Assembly: GCA_965249365.1 (NCBI GenBank)
Contig: OZ252229.1
Location: forward strand, 1,736,001-1,800,000
Length of the DNA: 64,000 nucleotides
Direction of reading: 5' to 3'
Source of the DNA: VXRN01 sp965249365
Lineage (GTDB): Bacteria; Chloroflexota; Dehalococcoidia; Lucifugimonadales; UBA1123
Positions 34,585-42,832 of the stretch are shown here, one piece after another. Every line of letters begins with the position of its first letter. Positions within the stretch are counted from its first letter, which is position 1. The notes below the pieces were generated by a model that worked only from the letters and a program-made list of their open reading frames with translations, ran no database searches and had not been told where the DNA came from. The position numbers were made by a program, and so were the translations under genes.

Positions 34585-34645
34585 GTTCGTCCTGAGCACT
34601 TCGACGAGCTCAGTACAGGCTGTGTCGAAGGACGAGGCCGTTCGA
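34585..34645. repeat. Dispersed palindromic repeat (TTCGTCCTGAGC type)
   Basis: CGTTCGTCCTGAGC and TGTCGAAGGACGAG flank a short CGACGAGCTCAGTACAGG. Related sequences are at 47995-48211 and inside the family 2 elements. This class of palindrome is common between genes in many bacteria. Confidence 0.65.
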
Positions 34646-34654
34646 TGGAAGCCA

Positions 34655-35158
34655 TCAGTCCCGAGGCGGCAGTGACAAGCCCGCTATGAACTCGAGATTG
34701 GGCAGATTGCTAAGCTCCGCCGGCGCGATCTTCAGTTTCGAGGACCGGCTGCCTCCGCCGAGGATCACGTAGTCCAGAGCTTCGAGCTTCGCGTCCGCGT
34801 AGATCGGGATATCCGACGGCAGCCCGAATGGCGTAACGCCGCCGATCATCATTCCGGTCAGCTCCATCGTCTCCTCTGGGCCGGCAAATGAGGCCCGCGA
34901 GACCTCCATCAGGCCTTTGACGCGCTTGTTGACGTCCAGCCGGTCGGTCGCCGCGACGATGCAGGCGCAGTGCTTCTTCTGGCCGCGCTTGGACGCTACG
35001 ACGATCGTGTTGCCGGAATTCTCCATCGGCCACCCGTACTTCTCGCAGAACGCTGCGGTATCTGCAAAATCGGGGTCGATCTCGAAAATCTCGTACTCGA
35101 CGCCGAGCGACTCCATCTGCGAGACGACGCTTTGTTCTATCTCATCCAGCGTGCGCAT
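34655..35158 (-). CDS. YbaK/EbsC-family aminoacyl-tRNA deacylase-like protein
   Basis: A 167-residue YbaK-domain protein. Family features are SGNTIVVASKRGQKKHCACI with the catalytic-site Lys region, the AATDRLDVNKRVKGLM helix, the MIGGVTPFGLPSDIPIYADA loop and the GGGSRSSKLKIAPAEL end. YbaK-like enzymes remove wrongly attached amino acids from tRNA in trans. The ATG at 35158 follows CAGGAG at eight bases. It stands alone and is divergent from the toxin-antitoxin pair. Confidence 0.88.
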   Translation of the reverse strand: MRTLDEIEQSVVSQMESLGVEYEIFEIDPDFADTAAFCEKYGWPMENSGNTIVVASKRGQKKHCACIVAATDRLDVNKRVKGLMEVSRASFAGPEETMELTGMMIGGVTPFGLPSDIPIYADAKLEALDYVILGGGSRSSKLKIAPAELSNLPNLEFIAGLSLPPRD

Positions 35159-35219
35159 CCGAAGACTCCTGCGGGACAGAATTGAGGATCGAGGACATTA
35201 TAGCGGTCAGCAACGGCCG

Positions 35220-35253
35220 TTGACGCTGGCGACGGACTTAGCTAAGCTAAGTC
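35220..35253 (+). promoter_or_regulatory. Promoter and palindromic operator of the toxin-antitoxin operon
   Basis: TTGACG (35220-35225) is followed at 17 bp by TAAGCT. A perfect 19-bp palindrome, GACTTAGC-TAA-GCTAAGTC (35235-35253), covers that -10 box and ends 22 bp before the antitoxin ATG. This is the expected place for antitoxin-mediated autorepression. Confidence 0.72.
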
Positions 35254-35275
35254 TATGGGAATGGAGGTCGATCCG

Positions 35276-35524
35276 ATGCAAGTCAACATGCATGAAGCAA
35301 AGTCACAGCTATCGAAGCTAGGCGAGCTAGCCTGGCAGGGGGAAGAGGTCGTTATTGCGAAGGCGGGGACCCCGTACCTCCTCCTCACCCCGTTCCGGTC
35401 GAAGACTGGAGTGCGGCCACTTGGTCTGTGGAAGGGTAAGGTATGGGTGTCTCCAGACTTCGACGACGACGAGGAGATCATTGAGTTGTTCGAAAACTCA
35501 ACGATCTTCCCGGATGAGAAATAG
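35276..35524 (+). CDS. Antitoxin, Phd/YefM type
   Basis: An 82-residue protein starting MQVNMHEAKSQLSKLGELA, the standard Phd/YefM DNA-binding N-terminus, then the GEEVVIAKAGTPYLLLTPF strand and a C-terminal acidic tail (SPDFDDDEEIIELFENS) that should wrap the toxin. The ATG at 35276 follows GGAGGT at seven bases. It neutralises the PIN toxin encoded by the next gene, whose GTG start overlaps its stop by one base, and probably represses the operon through the palindrome upstream. Confidence 0.9.
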   Translation: MQVNMHEAKSQLSKLGELAWQGEEVVIAKAGTPYLLLTPFRSKTGVRPLGLWKGKVWVSPDFDDDEEIIELFENSTIFPDEK

Positions 35525-35904
35525 TGGAGCGTATGCTATTGGACAGCCACGCCCTTCTCTGGGCTCTCCAGGATGATCCGCGACTGGATGTAGACGCCCG
35601 CGGCGCCATCGCAGACCTCGCGAATGACGTATTTGTGAGTTCAGCGACGGTCTGGGAAATTGCGATCAAACGCGCTCTAGGTAGGTTGGAGGCTCCCCCA
35701 GACTTGGGTGGAGTCATTGCCGAGACAGTGTTCATCGAACTTCCGGTGACTCACTTCCACGGGGAGCAGGCGGGAAACCTGCCCTTGATCCATCACGACC
35801 CCTTTGGCCGGATGTTAGTAGCACAGGCCCAGGCGGAGGGGCTCGTTATCGTAACCCGCGATCCTCAGATCTCGCGATACAGCGTGCGAACGATCAGGGC
35901 CTGA
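35524..35904 (+). CDS. vapC: PIN-domain ribonuclease toxin (VapC type)
   Basis: A 126-residue PIN nuclease with the four acidic metal ligands in place: D7 (MLLDSHALLWAL), E45 (ATVWEIAIKRALGRL), D92 (IHHDPFGRMLVAQA) and D113 (IVTRDPQI). The SHALLW form is the one usually paired with Phd/YefM-type antitoxins. VapC toxins cut tRNA or rRNA when freed. The GTG at 35524 shares a base with the antitoxin stop, showing translational coupling; an ATG at 35533 is the alternative. Confidence 0.92.
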   Translation: MERMLLDSHALLWALQDDPRLDVDARGAIADLANDVFVSSATVWEIAIKRALGRLEAPPDLGGVIAETVFIELPVTHFHGEQAGNLPLIHHDPFGRMLVAQAQAEGLVIVTRDPQISRYSVRTIRA

Positions 35905-35931
35905 GCTTCGGGGTTCGATGTACTCCCTGCC

Positions 35932-36453
35932 GTGACCCACGTCCGCGACCGCATCGATCTATACCAGGGTGACATCACGGCGCTCGCGGTAGACGCGATC
36001 GTAAACGCCGCGAACAGCTCGCTGCTGGGCGGGGGCGGCGTGGACGGTGCGATCCATCGCGCCGCCGGCCCTCGGTTGCTTGAGGAGTGCCGAACGCTCG
36101 GGGGCTGTCCGACCGGAGAGGCTAAGATCACTTTGGGTTACGACCTGCCGGCAAAGCACGTCATCCACACCGTCGGCCCCGTCTGGCACGGGGGTGACTC
36201 TAACGAGGACGAGATTCTGGCCGCGTGCTACCGGAACTCTATGGCCCTCGCCGCGGAACATGGACTCCAGACGATCGCGTTCCCAGCGATCAGCACCGGC
36301 GTCTACGGCTTCCCCAAAGAGCGCGCGACGCGGATCGCGGTTCGTGAGGTGATGGGGGCGTTGAGACTGCATGACTGCTTCCGCACCGTGACGTTCGTCG
36401 CATTCTCAGCCCATGATTTCCGAACATACGAATGTGAACTGGCTAACGCATGA
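35932..36453 (+). CDS. Macro-domain ADP-ribose-binding protein (O-acetyl-ADP-ribose deacetylase type)
   Basis: A 173-residue macro domain. It has IDLYQGDITALAVDAIVNAA, NSSLLGGGGVDGAIHRAAG with the catalytic Asn/Asp region, TGEAKITLGYDLPAKHVIHT, and the phosphate loop FPAISTGVYGFPKERA. The domain hydrolyses O-acetyl-ADP-ribose or removes ADP-ribose from macromolecules. It starts with a GTG 28 bp after the vapC stop, so it may be read from the same transcript; a role in that system is possible but not shown. Confidence 0.93.
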   Translation: MTHVRDRIDLYQGDITALAVDAIVNAANSSLLGGGGVDGAIHRAAGPRLLEECRTLGGCPTGEAKITLGYDLPAKHVIHTVGPVWHGGDSNEDEILAACYRNSMALAAEHGLQTIAFPAISTGVYGFPKERATRIAVREVMGALRLHDCFRTVTFVAFSAHDFRTYECELANA

Positions 36454-36470
36454 GCCGCCGCGTCTGAAGC

Positions 36471-37262
36471 TCAGGGTTGGTTGTTTCCCGGTCGAGGGCG
36501 ACTGGAGCACCAAGCGCGTGAGAACAGACAGAGCAAACATAACATCGCAAGTACGACAGTGAGAGCAAAACTCGTACAAGCACTGATAAACGAACTTAGA
36601 ACCATACGTTGAACGATGGATAGATCAGTCAATGACACGGTGCGGTCCTGTGGATCTACTTGGAACGCGTCACGGGCAGTGAGTCCTACAGTCAAGAACA
36701 ATGCAAAGGAGTACAAGGCAAGGAAGGCGATCGCATACAAACATAGGGTTGTCATAGAGTGACCGCGACGCACAAGGGCCGAAGACGAGAAGAGTCCGGC
36801 CAACACTCCTGAGACTCCGGCCATTGCGAACCTCTGCGTTGCATCACCACGTGTTACATCATCAAACCAACTGTGAAAGACCACGAGAGACACGATTGTA
36901 ACTAGAAAAGAGATGATGATCGTCCAAACAATCAAAGGAGGTGTAGAGAACAACAGACGGACAAGCTCACCAAGCCAACGTCTAGTGCCGAACTCAAGAT
37001 TGCTGAACGTCCTTGACATAACAAGCGCGAAGACTATCATAGGAATGGTTTGAAACCCTATAAGTACGAAGTCATCAGGGAAATTCAACTCCTTGAGTGC
37101 CTCTACAAACAGCCAGACGGCAAGTGTCACTGCCGTTACAAAGACGATGACCCAGAACAGTGGATTGTGAAGTATAATATTGAGGATTCGTACAATCGCG
37201 ACAACAACATGAGCTGTGAAATCACTGACAGCCCTGATGAGGTTCTCAAAGAAGTGTGACAT
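36471..37262 (-). CDS. Multipass membrane protein of unknown function
   Basis: A 263-residue protein that I do not recognise. It has about six hydrophobic helices: IVRILNIILHNPLFWVIVFV, VTLAVWLFVEAL, IGFQTIPMIVFALVMS, IVWTIIISFLVTIVSLVVF, LCLYAIAFLALYSFALFLTV and SFALTVVLAMLCLLCLFS. The N-terminus (MSHFFENLIRAVSDF) is amphipathic. The DNA is clearly more AT-rich than its neighbours and uses rarer codons, which suggests recent arrival. The ATG at 37262 follows GGGGGAGG. It converges with the macro-domain gene 17 bp away. Confidence 0.75.
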   Translation of the reverse strand: MSHFFENLIRAVSDFTAHVVVAIVRILNIILHNPLFWVIVFVTAVTLAVWLFVEALKELNFPDDFVLIGFQTIPMIVFALVMSRTFSNLEFGTRRWLGELVRLLFSTPPLIVWTIIISFLVTIVSLVVFHSWFDDVTRGDATQRFAMAGVSGVLAGLFSSSALVRRGHSMTTLCLYAIAFLALYSFALFLTVGLTARDAFQVDPQDRTVSLTDLSIVQRMVLSSFISACTSFALTVVLAMLCLLCLFSRAWCSSRPRPGNNQP

Positions 37263-37485
37263 ACGCGCCTCCCCCAAATTCATCACCTACGCATTGAAAC
37301 GCGGGACTGATGGGTGTAGCAATCTTTGGGCGGGCAGCCCTCTCCCCCCTGGATTCCGGCCTACGCCGGAAAGACGGATGTAGGCGGCGGTCTGGAGCGA
37401 CGTGGATGGAGGCTGCAGATTTGGGCTCCCGAACTACGTTGACCAAAGGTGTCTACCTGGCTCTTGCACAAGCACGCGGCATCGC

Positions 37486-38493
37486 TCACCGCAGCCCGTG
37501 CCTCGGGTTCGGGTGCTCAAGTACCGCCGGGTTGACGAGGTTGTCGGGCATGCGGCCGGTCAGGACGTAGGCGACCTCGCGGGCGGCGCGCTGCTCCAGC
37601 TCGAGGGTTGCCTCCTGGCTGAAGAACGCGACATGGGGCGTGATAATGATGTTTTCGAGGCCGAGGAGCGGGTGGTCGCTGGCGGGGTGGTTGTCTGCCA
37701 TGACGTCCAGCGCGGCGGCGGCGATCCCTCCGCCAGTCAGCGCGTCGTAGAGCGCGTCCTCGTCGATCAGCGGGCCTCGGGCGCAGTTGATCAGCAGTGC
37801 GTCCGATCTCATCAGGTCCAGCTCCCTCGCACCGATCATGTTCTGCGTCTGCGGGTTGAGCGGGGAGTGCAGCGTTACGAACTCCGACGCTCGCAGCAGA
37901 TCGTCAACGTCGTTCACCTTTCTAGCCCCTCGCAGCGCGCACTGCTCGGCGTTAATGTATGGATCGAACGCGAGAACCCGAAATCCAAAGGGCAGCGCCT
38001 TCTGCGCGACCGCCTGGCCGATCCGGCCGAAGCCGATGACGCCGAGGGTCTTGCCACGAAGCCGCATCATCCGCATCGTGAGGGGTACGCTGCCCCAGCC
38101 GTCGCTCTTGACCGAGTTATCGAACAGCGCGACCCGCCGGTTCCAGGCTAGGAGCATCGCCATCACGTGGTCGGACACCTCGTCGACGCAGTAGTCTGGG
38201 ACGTACGTCACCGCCATCCCCAGCTCAGTCGCCGTATCGACCGCGATGTTGTCCACTCCGACGCCGAATCGACCTACCGCGACGCAGTTGGGCGCGGCTC
38301 TCAGCACGTTGGGTGTCACCTGTGCGAAGCAAGTCATGATCGCGTCCACGTCTACGGCGAGGGAGATCAGCGTCTCCTCACTTCCGTCCGGGGCCACTAC
38401 CGCCTCGGCGTCGGCCTCCTCTCGCAGCACGGCCTCCTCCGGCGCGGTCGTCGGCCAAACGTAGTCGGTTATCAGCACCTTGAACTTGGACAC
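37486..38493 (-). CDS. D-isomer-specific 2-hydroxyacid dehydrogenase
   Basis: A 335-residue dehydrogenase of the C-terminal-binding-protein/phosphoglycerate dehydrogenase type. It contains GRFGVGVDNIAVDTATELG, the NAD loop GVIGFGRIGQAVAQKALPFG, the acid DP that binds the ribose, the catalytic Arg in NCARGPLIDEDAL, Glu in the ALDVMADNHP region and His in ITPHVAFFSQEA. The GTG at 38493 is chosen for its AGGAGAG site and because the family sequence (SKFKVLITDYVWP) begins there. It follows the RACo-like gene by 16 bp on the same strand. Confidence 0.92.
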   Translation of the reverse strand: MSKFKVLITDYVWPTTAPEEAVLREEADAEAVVAPDGSEETLISLAVDVDAIMTCFAQVTPNVLRAAPNCVAVGRFGVGVDNIAVDTATELGMAVTYVPDYCVDEVSDHVMAMLLAWNRRVALFDNSVKSDGWGSVPLTMRMMRLRGKTLGVIGFGRIGQAVAQKALPFGFRVLAFDPYINAEQCALRGARKVNDVDDLLRASEFVTLHSPLNPQTQNMIGARELDLMRSDALLINCARGPLIDEDALYDALTGGGIAAAALDVMADNHPASDHPLLGLENIIITPHVAFFSQEATLELEQRAAREVAYVLTGRMPDNLVNPAVLEHPNPRHGLR

Positions 38494-38509
38494 GTGTCTC
38501 TCCTGACCC

Positions 38510-40123
38510 CTAAAGCTCCATCGGCTTGAACATGCAGCCCTCAACGAAGATATCGAAGAAGTCCGGAGTCGTCTCCAACTCCACGTGCTCGACGGTGGAC
38601 GCGAGACGTTCGACGCGCCGCCGCATCTCCTTCGATACCAGCATGATTGTAGCGCCCTCCAAAGCGGCGTTCCCGACCTTGACGATCCGGTCCGCTGGCA
38701 CGTTCGCGATGAAGCCGACCGCGAGCGCGTTCTCTACGTCGACGTAGTTGGCGAACCCGCCCGCAAGGTACATCTTCGAGACCGAGTCGATCGGAATACC
38801 GTAGTTGCGGAGGACGATGAACTGCCCCGAGTAGTTGGCGGACTTCGCCTGAGCGAGCGCTGAGACGTCGGCACGGGACAGCGACATCCCTTGCTCCGGG
38901 GCAAAGGAGAACTCTGACACGCCGTCATCGAACGCGCCGAGCACGTTCATCTTCCGGTTTCGGCGAAGCTCGGCTAGAAGATCGATGAGGCCCGAGCCGC
39001 AGATCCCCTGTACGTCCGCGCCACCGATGGTCGTGATCTCTACGGCGCCGTCCACGATCTGCACGGATTCCACTGCCCCGTCGTAGCCCGGCATCCCGTA
39101 CGTGACCTGCCCACCCTCGAACGCGGGGCCCGCCGGGCACGACGCCGCCATCAGCCGCTCCCTGTTTCCCACGACTACCTCGGTGTTCGTGCCGATGTCG
39201 ACGAGCATCACGACGTCGTCTTCCGAGTCCATGCCCACGGCGAGCAGGTCCGCGGCGACGTCGGCGCCGACGTGGCTGCCGATGAGCGGCCCGCCATACA
39301 CGCGCGCGTCCGGGAAGACCCGGAGACCGAGCTCGCGCGCCGTCGCGTGAAGGGCTGTGGTCGCGCGGATCCCCTCGCGCATCTCGGACTCGACGACGGA
39401 CCGGTAAGGCTTTTCGCCGATCGGCTGCACGTCGATCCCGAACAGGATGTCCCGCATCGTGGAGTTGCCCACGACGACAACCTCGTAGATGTTACGTCGA
39501 TGAAATCCGAGAGTCCGAGCCATCTCGCCGATCTCGAAGTTGATCGACGAAAGCATCACCTGCCTAAGCTCGCCGCTATACTCGCCTCCGTCGTACGAGA
39601 TGCGGTGCATGATGTCGCTGCCGCCGAATCGCTGCGGGTTCTCGAACGACGCCGTGTGCAGGACATCTCCGGTCTCCAGGTCGACCAGGTTCATTACGAC
39701 CGTCGTGGTTCCGATGTCCGCCGCTAGTCCGTGGATCCTCCCTCTATACGCGTCGAGCTTCTCATCCCCGTACCAGACCTCGTCCTCGCGCCGCACGGTC
39801 AGTGGATCGAGCTCGACCTCTCTGCGCACCGAGTGGGTGAGGATTCGCGGCTGACGCCGAAGGACCGCGAACTCCAGGGCTTCGTCTGGATCGACGACCG
39901 ACGCCTGACAGGCGAGGCGATAATGGCCCCTCAGGAACCCCTCCGCCTCGGAGGGAGAGCTGAGTGCCGACATCCCTCGCCTTATCTCGACGATGCACTC
40001 GTGGCACTCGCCGGTGCGACCGCAAGAGGTAGGGACCCGAACCTTCAGGTCGTCGGCGTAGTCGAAGATCGACCGCCCGGCAGCAAGATCGAGCGTCTGA
40101 CCGGAGTGCAGTAGCGGGGACAT
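38510..40123 (-). CDS. 2Fe-2S ferredoxin-ASKHA protein, corrinoid-activator (RACo)-like
   Basis: A 537-residue DUF4445-type protein. The N-terminal ferredoxin has C34, C40, C43 (SCGRTGECHEC) and C72 for a 2Fe-2S cluster. The rest is an ASKHA fold with two nucleotide loops, GLAADIGTTTVVMNLVDL and MLVDIGTNTEVVVGN, and GICGSGLIDLLAELRRNRK. RACo proteins use ATP to reduce the cobalt of corrinoid proteins in methyl-transfer systems. No methyltransferase or corrinoid protein is in this window, so the partner lies elsewhere. It forms an apparent operon with the 2-hydroxyacid dehydrogenase. Confidence 0.88.
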   Translation of the reverse strand: MSPLLHSGQTLDLAAGRSIFDYADDLKVRVPTSCGRTGECHECIVEIRRGMSALSSPSEAEGFLRGHYRLACQASVVDPDEALEFAVLRRQPRILTHSVRREVELDPLTVRREDEVWYGDEKLDAYRGRIHGLAADIGTTTVVMNLVDLETGDVLHTASFENPQRFGGSDIMHRISYDGGEYSGELRQVMLSSINFEIGEMARTLGFHRRNIYEVVVVGNSTMRDILFGIDVQPIGEKPYRSVVESEMREGIRATTALHATARELGLRVFPDARVYGGPLIGSHVGADVAADLLAVGMDSEDDVVMLVDIGTNTEVVVGNRERLMAASCPAGPAFEGGQVTYGMPGYDGAVESVQIVDGAVEITTIGGADVQGICGSGLIDLLAELRRNRKMNVLGAFDDGVSEFSFAPEQGMSLSRADVSALAQAKSANYSGQFIVLRNYGIPIDSVSKMYLAGGFANYVDVENALAVGFIANVPADRIVKVGNAALEGATIMLVSKEMRRRVERLASTVEHVELETTPDFFDIFVEGCMFKPMEL

Positions 40124-40352
40124 GCGGGTATTTTAGCGTATGAGAAGTGAAGGGTGAGAAAAGAGGAATGAGGAACCAGAAGAGAGAGCCTAAGATGCGG
40201 GCTCGATCACGACCCGGAACCGCCGCATGGCGCAAGTGGGTCTCAGCTCTGTGACAGATACGACGAACGCTCTTTCGACCAGCTCGGTGCCGATTTCAAT
40301 GCCAACCTCTGGTACACCGCGTCGATGTATCTGTCCGAGTGGATGACCAGCT

Positions 40353-41969
40353 TCATCCCACAGGAACCACGCCGTTGTCGGAAGGCACGTATGCTGTTCT
40401 TCCTGTCGTCTCACTCCTCACTCCTCGAACAAAATCCGACACTCTCTCCCCGATGACCATCGTAGTGCAGTTGGTGTTGGCCCGGATGCAGTCCGGCATG
40501 ATGGACGCGTCGGCGACGCGAAACCCCTCCAGGCCGTGGATCGTTCCACGCTGGTCGACTACCGCCATCGGGTCGGACTCGGCACCCATCTTGCACGTCC
40601 CGGAGATGTGGTGGCTCGTCCGCACGCTGCGCATCATCCACTCGTCGAGGGCATCGTCCGAGGCGAGGTCCGCCGCGGTCGGGTCGAGAAGCTCGTCCAC
40701 GAGCTGGGCGATGTGGCTGCTCTTCGCCAGTTCGAGGCAGATGTAGACTGAGTCTCGCAGGCGTCGTACGTCGAACTCGGTGCCCAGCAGGTTGTAGTCG
40801 AGATAGGGCTGAATTCGGGGGTCCGGAGAACGCAGGTACATCTCGCCGGCCGACTCGGCCAGGTAGATTGCGGCGGTCATCCCGATGCCGATAGGGTCTA
40901 CCTCGGCTTCCGTGTAGTACTGGGTCTCCCTCGCCGCCGATATCGGATGGACCAGCATGTCGTTCCGGAGAGTGGAACCCTCGGCGGTGTACCGGACCAG
41001 AAACTGGAGGCCCGGGCCCAGTGCGTCGTGTTCGACGTGCGGCTTGGTCCTCCAGAGAATCGGGACCTGAGGATGATCGCGGAGATTCTGACCGACCCCA
41101 GGTAGATCGTGGACGAGTTCAACTCCAACCCGTCTCAGATGGTCTGCCGGCCCGACGCCGGACAGCATTAGAAGATGCGGCGACCCTATTGCGCCAGCCG
41201 ACAGGATGATCTCGTCTCCGTTTACCGTCGTGAGCTCTCCGCCGGCTTCCACCTGGACTCCGGTTGCTCTCTCCCCTTCGAAAACGACCCGGTGTGCGAG
41301 CGCCTCGGACAGGATCGTCAGGTTCGGCCGCTCCCGCGCCTGGCTGAGGTACCCGATCGCGGTGCTCCACCTGATGCGATTAGGGTTATTGAGCGGAAAA
41401 GGGCCGACGCCGGTAGAGTCTGGGTCGTTGGCATCCGGGCAGTCCGGAAACCCGTACTCCCTGCACGCCTCGTACCACGCTGCCTGGGCTGGGAGCCACT
41501 CATGAGGCTTGAACCGCCTGACGATCGTCGGCCCTTCTGTACCGTGAAAGTCGTCGGAGTAGTCCGTGTCAGACTCCACGCGGCGGAAGTAGGGGAGTAG
41601 CTTCTGAAAGCTCCACTCGTCGTTACCCCAGGTCGCCCAGTTGTCGTAGTCCTCAGGGACTCCGCGGAGAAAGATCTGCGCGTTGACGGCCGACGACCCG
41701 CCGGTGGCCTTCCCTCTTGGAACGACCATCGGGAGCCCGCTGTCGGTGGCCTTCGCGACGAAGTGCCAGCGATTGCCGGCTCCCACTACCTCGCGTGCCG
41801 TCATCCCGTGTCCATATCCGAACTTTACATCTGGCGGCATCGTGTCCAGGTCTGGAAAGTCCGATCCCGCCTCGATGAGGAGGACGTTTCGGTCCGCGTC
41901 TTCTGTCAGCCTTGTAGCAAGGATCGCCCCGGCAGATCCGGCTCCGACGATGATGTGGTCGTAGCGCAT
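40353..41969 (-). CDS. GMC-family FAD-dependent oxidoreductase (choline dehydrogenase-like)
   Basis: A 538-residue GMC flavoprotein. The FAD loop is HIIVGAGSAGAILATRLTED, followed by GGSSAVNAQIFLRGVPEDYD (first GMC signature) and SAGAIGSPHLLMLSGVGP (second). The C-terminal active site is TSHHISGTCKMG, with the catalytic His, and ANTNCTTMVIGERVSDFV. Members oxidise alcohols, including choline and polyethylene glycol. No signal peptide is seen, so it is cytoplasmic. The start at 41969 begins directly with MRYDHIIVGAG. It stands alone between a repeat-bearing spacer and a divergent Lrp gene. Confidence 0.92.
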   Translation of the reverse strand: MRYDHIIVGAGSAGAILATRLTEDADRNVLLIEAGSDFPDLDTMPPDVKFGYGHGMTAREVVGAGNRWHFVAKATDSGLPMVVPRGKATGGSSAVNAQIFLRGVPEDYDNWATWGNDEWSFQKLLPYFRRVESDTDYSDDFHGTEGPTIVRRFKPHEWLPAQAAWYEACREYGFPDCPDANDPDSTGVGPFPLNNPNRIRWSTAIGYLSQARERPNLTILSEALAHRVVFEGERATGVQVEAGGELTTVNGDEIILSAGAIGSPHLLMLSGVGPADHLRRVGVELVHDLPGVGQNLRDHPQVPILWRTKPHVEHDALGPGLQFLVRYTAEGSTLRNDMLVHPISAARETQYYTEAEVDPIGIGMTAAIYLAESAGEMYLRSPDPRIQPYLDYNLLGTEFDVRRLRDSVYICLELAKSSHIAQLVDELLDPTAADLASDDALDEWMMRSVRTSHHISGTCKMGAESDPMAVVDQRGTIHGLEGFRVADASIMPDCIRANTNCTTMVIGERVSDFVRGVRSETTGRTAYVPSDNGVVPVG

Positions 41970-42078
41970 ATTTGATGGGGCCCAACTCTCCTCGATTCAG
42001 CGCGGCGAGTGTAGCAGTGGGACTTGTGCCGGTCAATTGAGTGCTCGCAAATAGAGGTCGCATCGACCCTCAGAGAGT

Positions 42079-42087
42079 TGCTACAAT
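42079..42087 (+). promoter_or_regulatory. Candidate extended -10 for the Lrp gene
   Basis: TGC directly precedes TACAAT, about 115 bp upstream of the regulator start. No -35 is evident. Confidence 0.42.
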
Positions 42088-42152
42088 TACTAGTTGATTG
42101 GGCTAAAGACCCGCGGTGAGCCCGAATAGCAGAGGAGGCTCGTACCGTATCA

Positions 42153-42183
42153 CCCAGGCACCGGCGAATGCCCCACCCCTGGG
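42153..42183 (+). promoter_or_regulatory. Hairpin overlapping the Lrp ribosome-binding site
   Basis: CCCAGG and CCTGGG can pair, and the second arm runs into GGGAGG, the only good ribosome site for the gene. Pairing would reduce translation; this is inference from sequence alone. Confidence 0.35.
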
Positions 42184-42201
42184 AGGTTGAAGACCGATCA
42201 A

Positions 42202-42714
42202 ATGCATGCAAAAGGGACTCTAGACGGAGGTACAAAGGCGTTGAAAGCAAAGAATGGAATGGATCGGCTAGATGTCAGGATCGTTACTCATCTGCAGCAG
42301 GATGGTTCGTCGACGAATGCGGGGATAGCCAGGTTGGTTGGTGTTAGCGAGGAGACCGTTCGACGACGGCTCAACAAGCTGACCCATGATGGCTTCGTCA
42401 AGGTGGTTGCGATTCCAGATGCCCGGAAGATGGGATTTCAGTCCCAGGTCATCATCGGGATGCAGACTGACGCCGACCAGGTTGACGAGGTGGCGGAGGC
42501 GCTTGCGGAAATGCACGAGATTACGTGGGTATCCGTCACGACCGGCTCCTACGACATATTCGCCTGGGCCACGCTGCGATCGTCAGACGCGCTCAGCGAG
42601 TTCCTCAGGAAGCGCGTTGGCAAGATCACCGGAGTCAGGAAGATGGAGACCTTCTTCACCCTGACGACGTGTAAGATGGAGTACGGGATCAACATGGAGG
42701 CGGTCAGCGTCTGA
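42202..42714 (+). CDS. Lrp/AsnC-family transcriptional regulator
   Basis: About 170 residues. The N-terminal winged helix reads MDRLDVRIVTHLQQDGSSTN, then IARLVGVSEETVRRRLNKL, and the C-terminal RAM domain has SQVIIGMQTDADQVDEVAEA and WVSVTTGSYDIFAWATLRS with the ligand-binding turn. Such proteins form octamers that respond to amino acids. Possible starts are the ATG at 42202, used here, and the ATG at 42259 right before the helix-turn-helix. It reads toward greA but is separated from it by a terminator. Confidence 0.88.
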   Translation: MHAKGTLDGGTKALKAKNGMDRLDVRIVTHLQQDGSSTNAGIARLVGVSEETVRRRLNKLTHDGFVKVVAIPDARKMGFQSQVIIGMQTDADQVDEVAEALAEMHEITWVSVTTGSYDIFAWATLRSSDALSEFLRKRVGKITGVRKMETFFTLTTCKMEYGINMEAVSV

Positions 42715-42758
42715 TTAAATCGTTCCATAGCTGAATCGACGGGAAATTCAACCTGACA

Positions 42759-42781
42759 GGCGCTGATTGACAGCGCCTTTT
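42759..42781 (+). terminator. Intrinsic terminator of the Lrp gene
   Basis: A perfect GGCGCTG/CAGCGCC stem with loop ATTGA, followed by TTTT and then GGTTTT. Confidence 0.85.
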
Positions 42782-42796
42782 GGTTTTACGTAACAT
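42767..42796 (+). promoter_or_regulatory. Promoter of greA, embedded in the upstream terminator
   Basis: TTGACA (42767-42772) uses the loop and right arm of the Lrp terminator; TAACAT follows at 18 bp. The predicted transcript start near 42803 excludes translation starts before that point. Confidence 0.58.
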
Positions 42797-42832
42797 GAAT
42801 TGGTGACCATTTCCGGGGGGGGTGATCGACTG

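Noticed and set aside
40190..40414. 74-codon minus-strand frame overlapping the end of the GMC gene
   Set aside because: Its residues (VGIEIGTELVERAFVVSVTE) look protein-like, but it overlaps a clear gene by 62 bp, has no ribosome site and no known family, so it is left out.
42800..42832. TTG at 42800 as greA start
   Set aside because: The predicted transcript start lies near 42803, so this codon would not be in the message.
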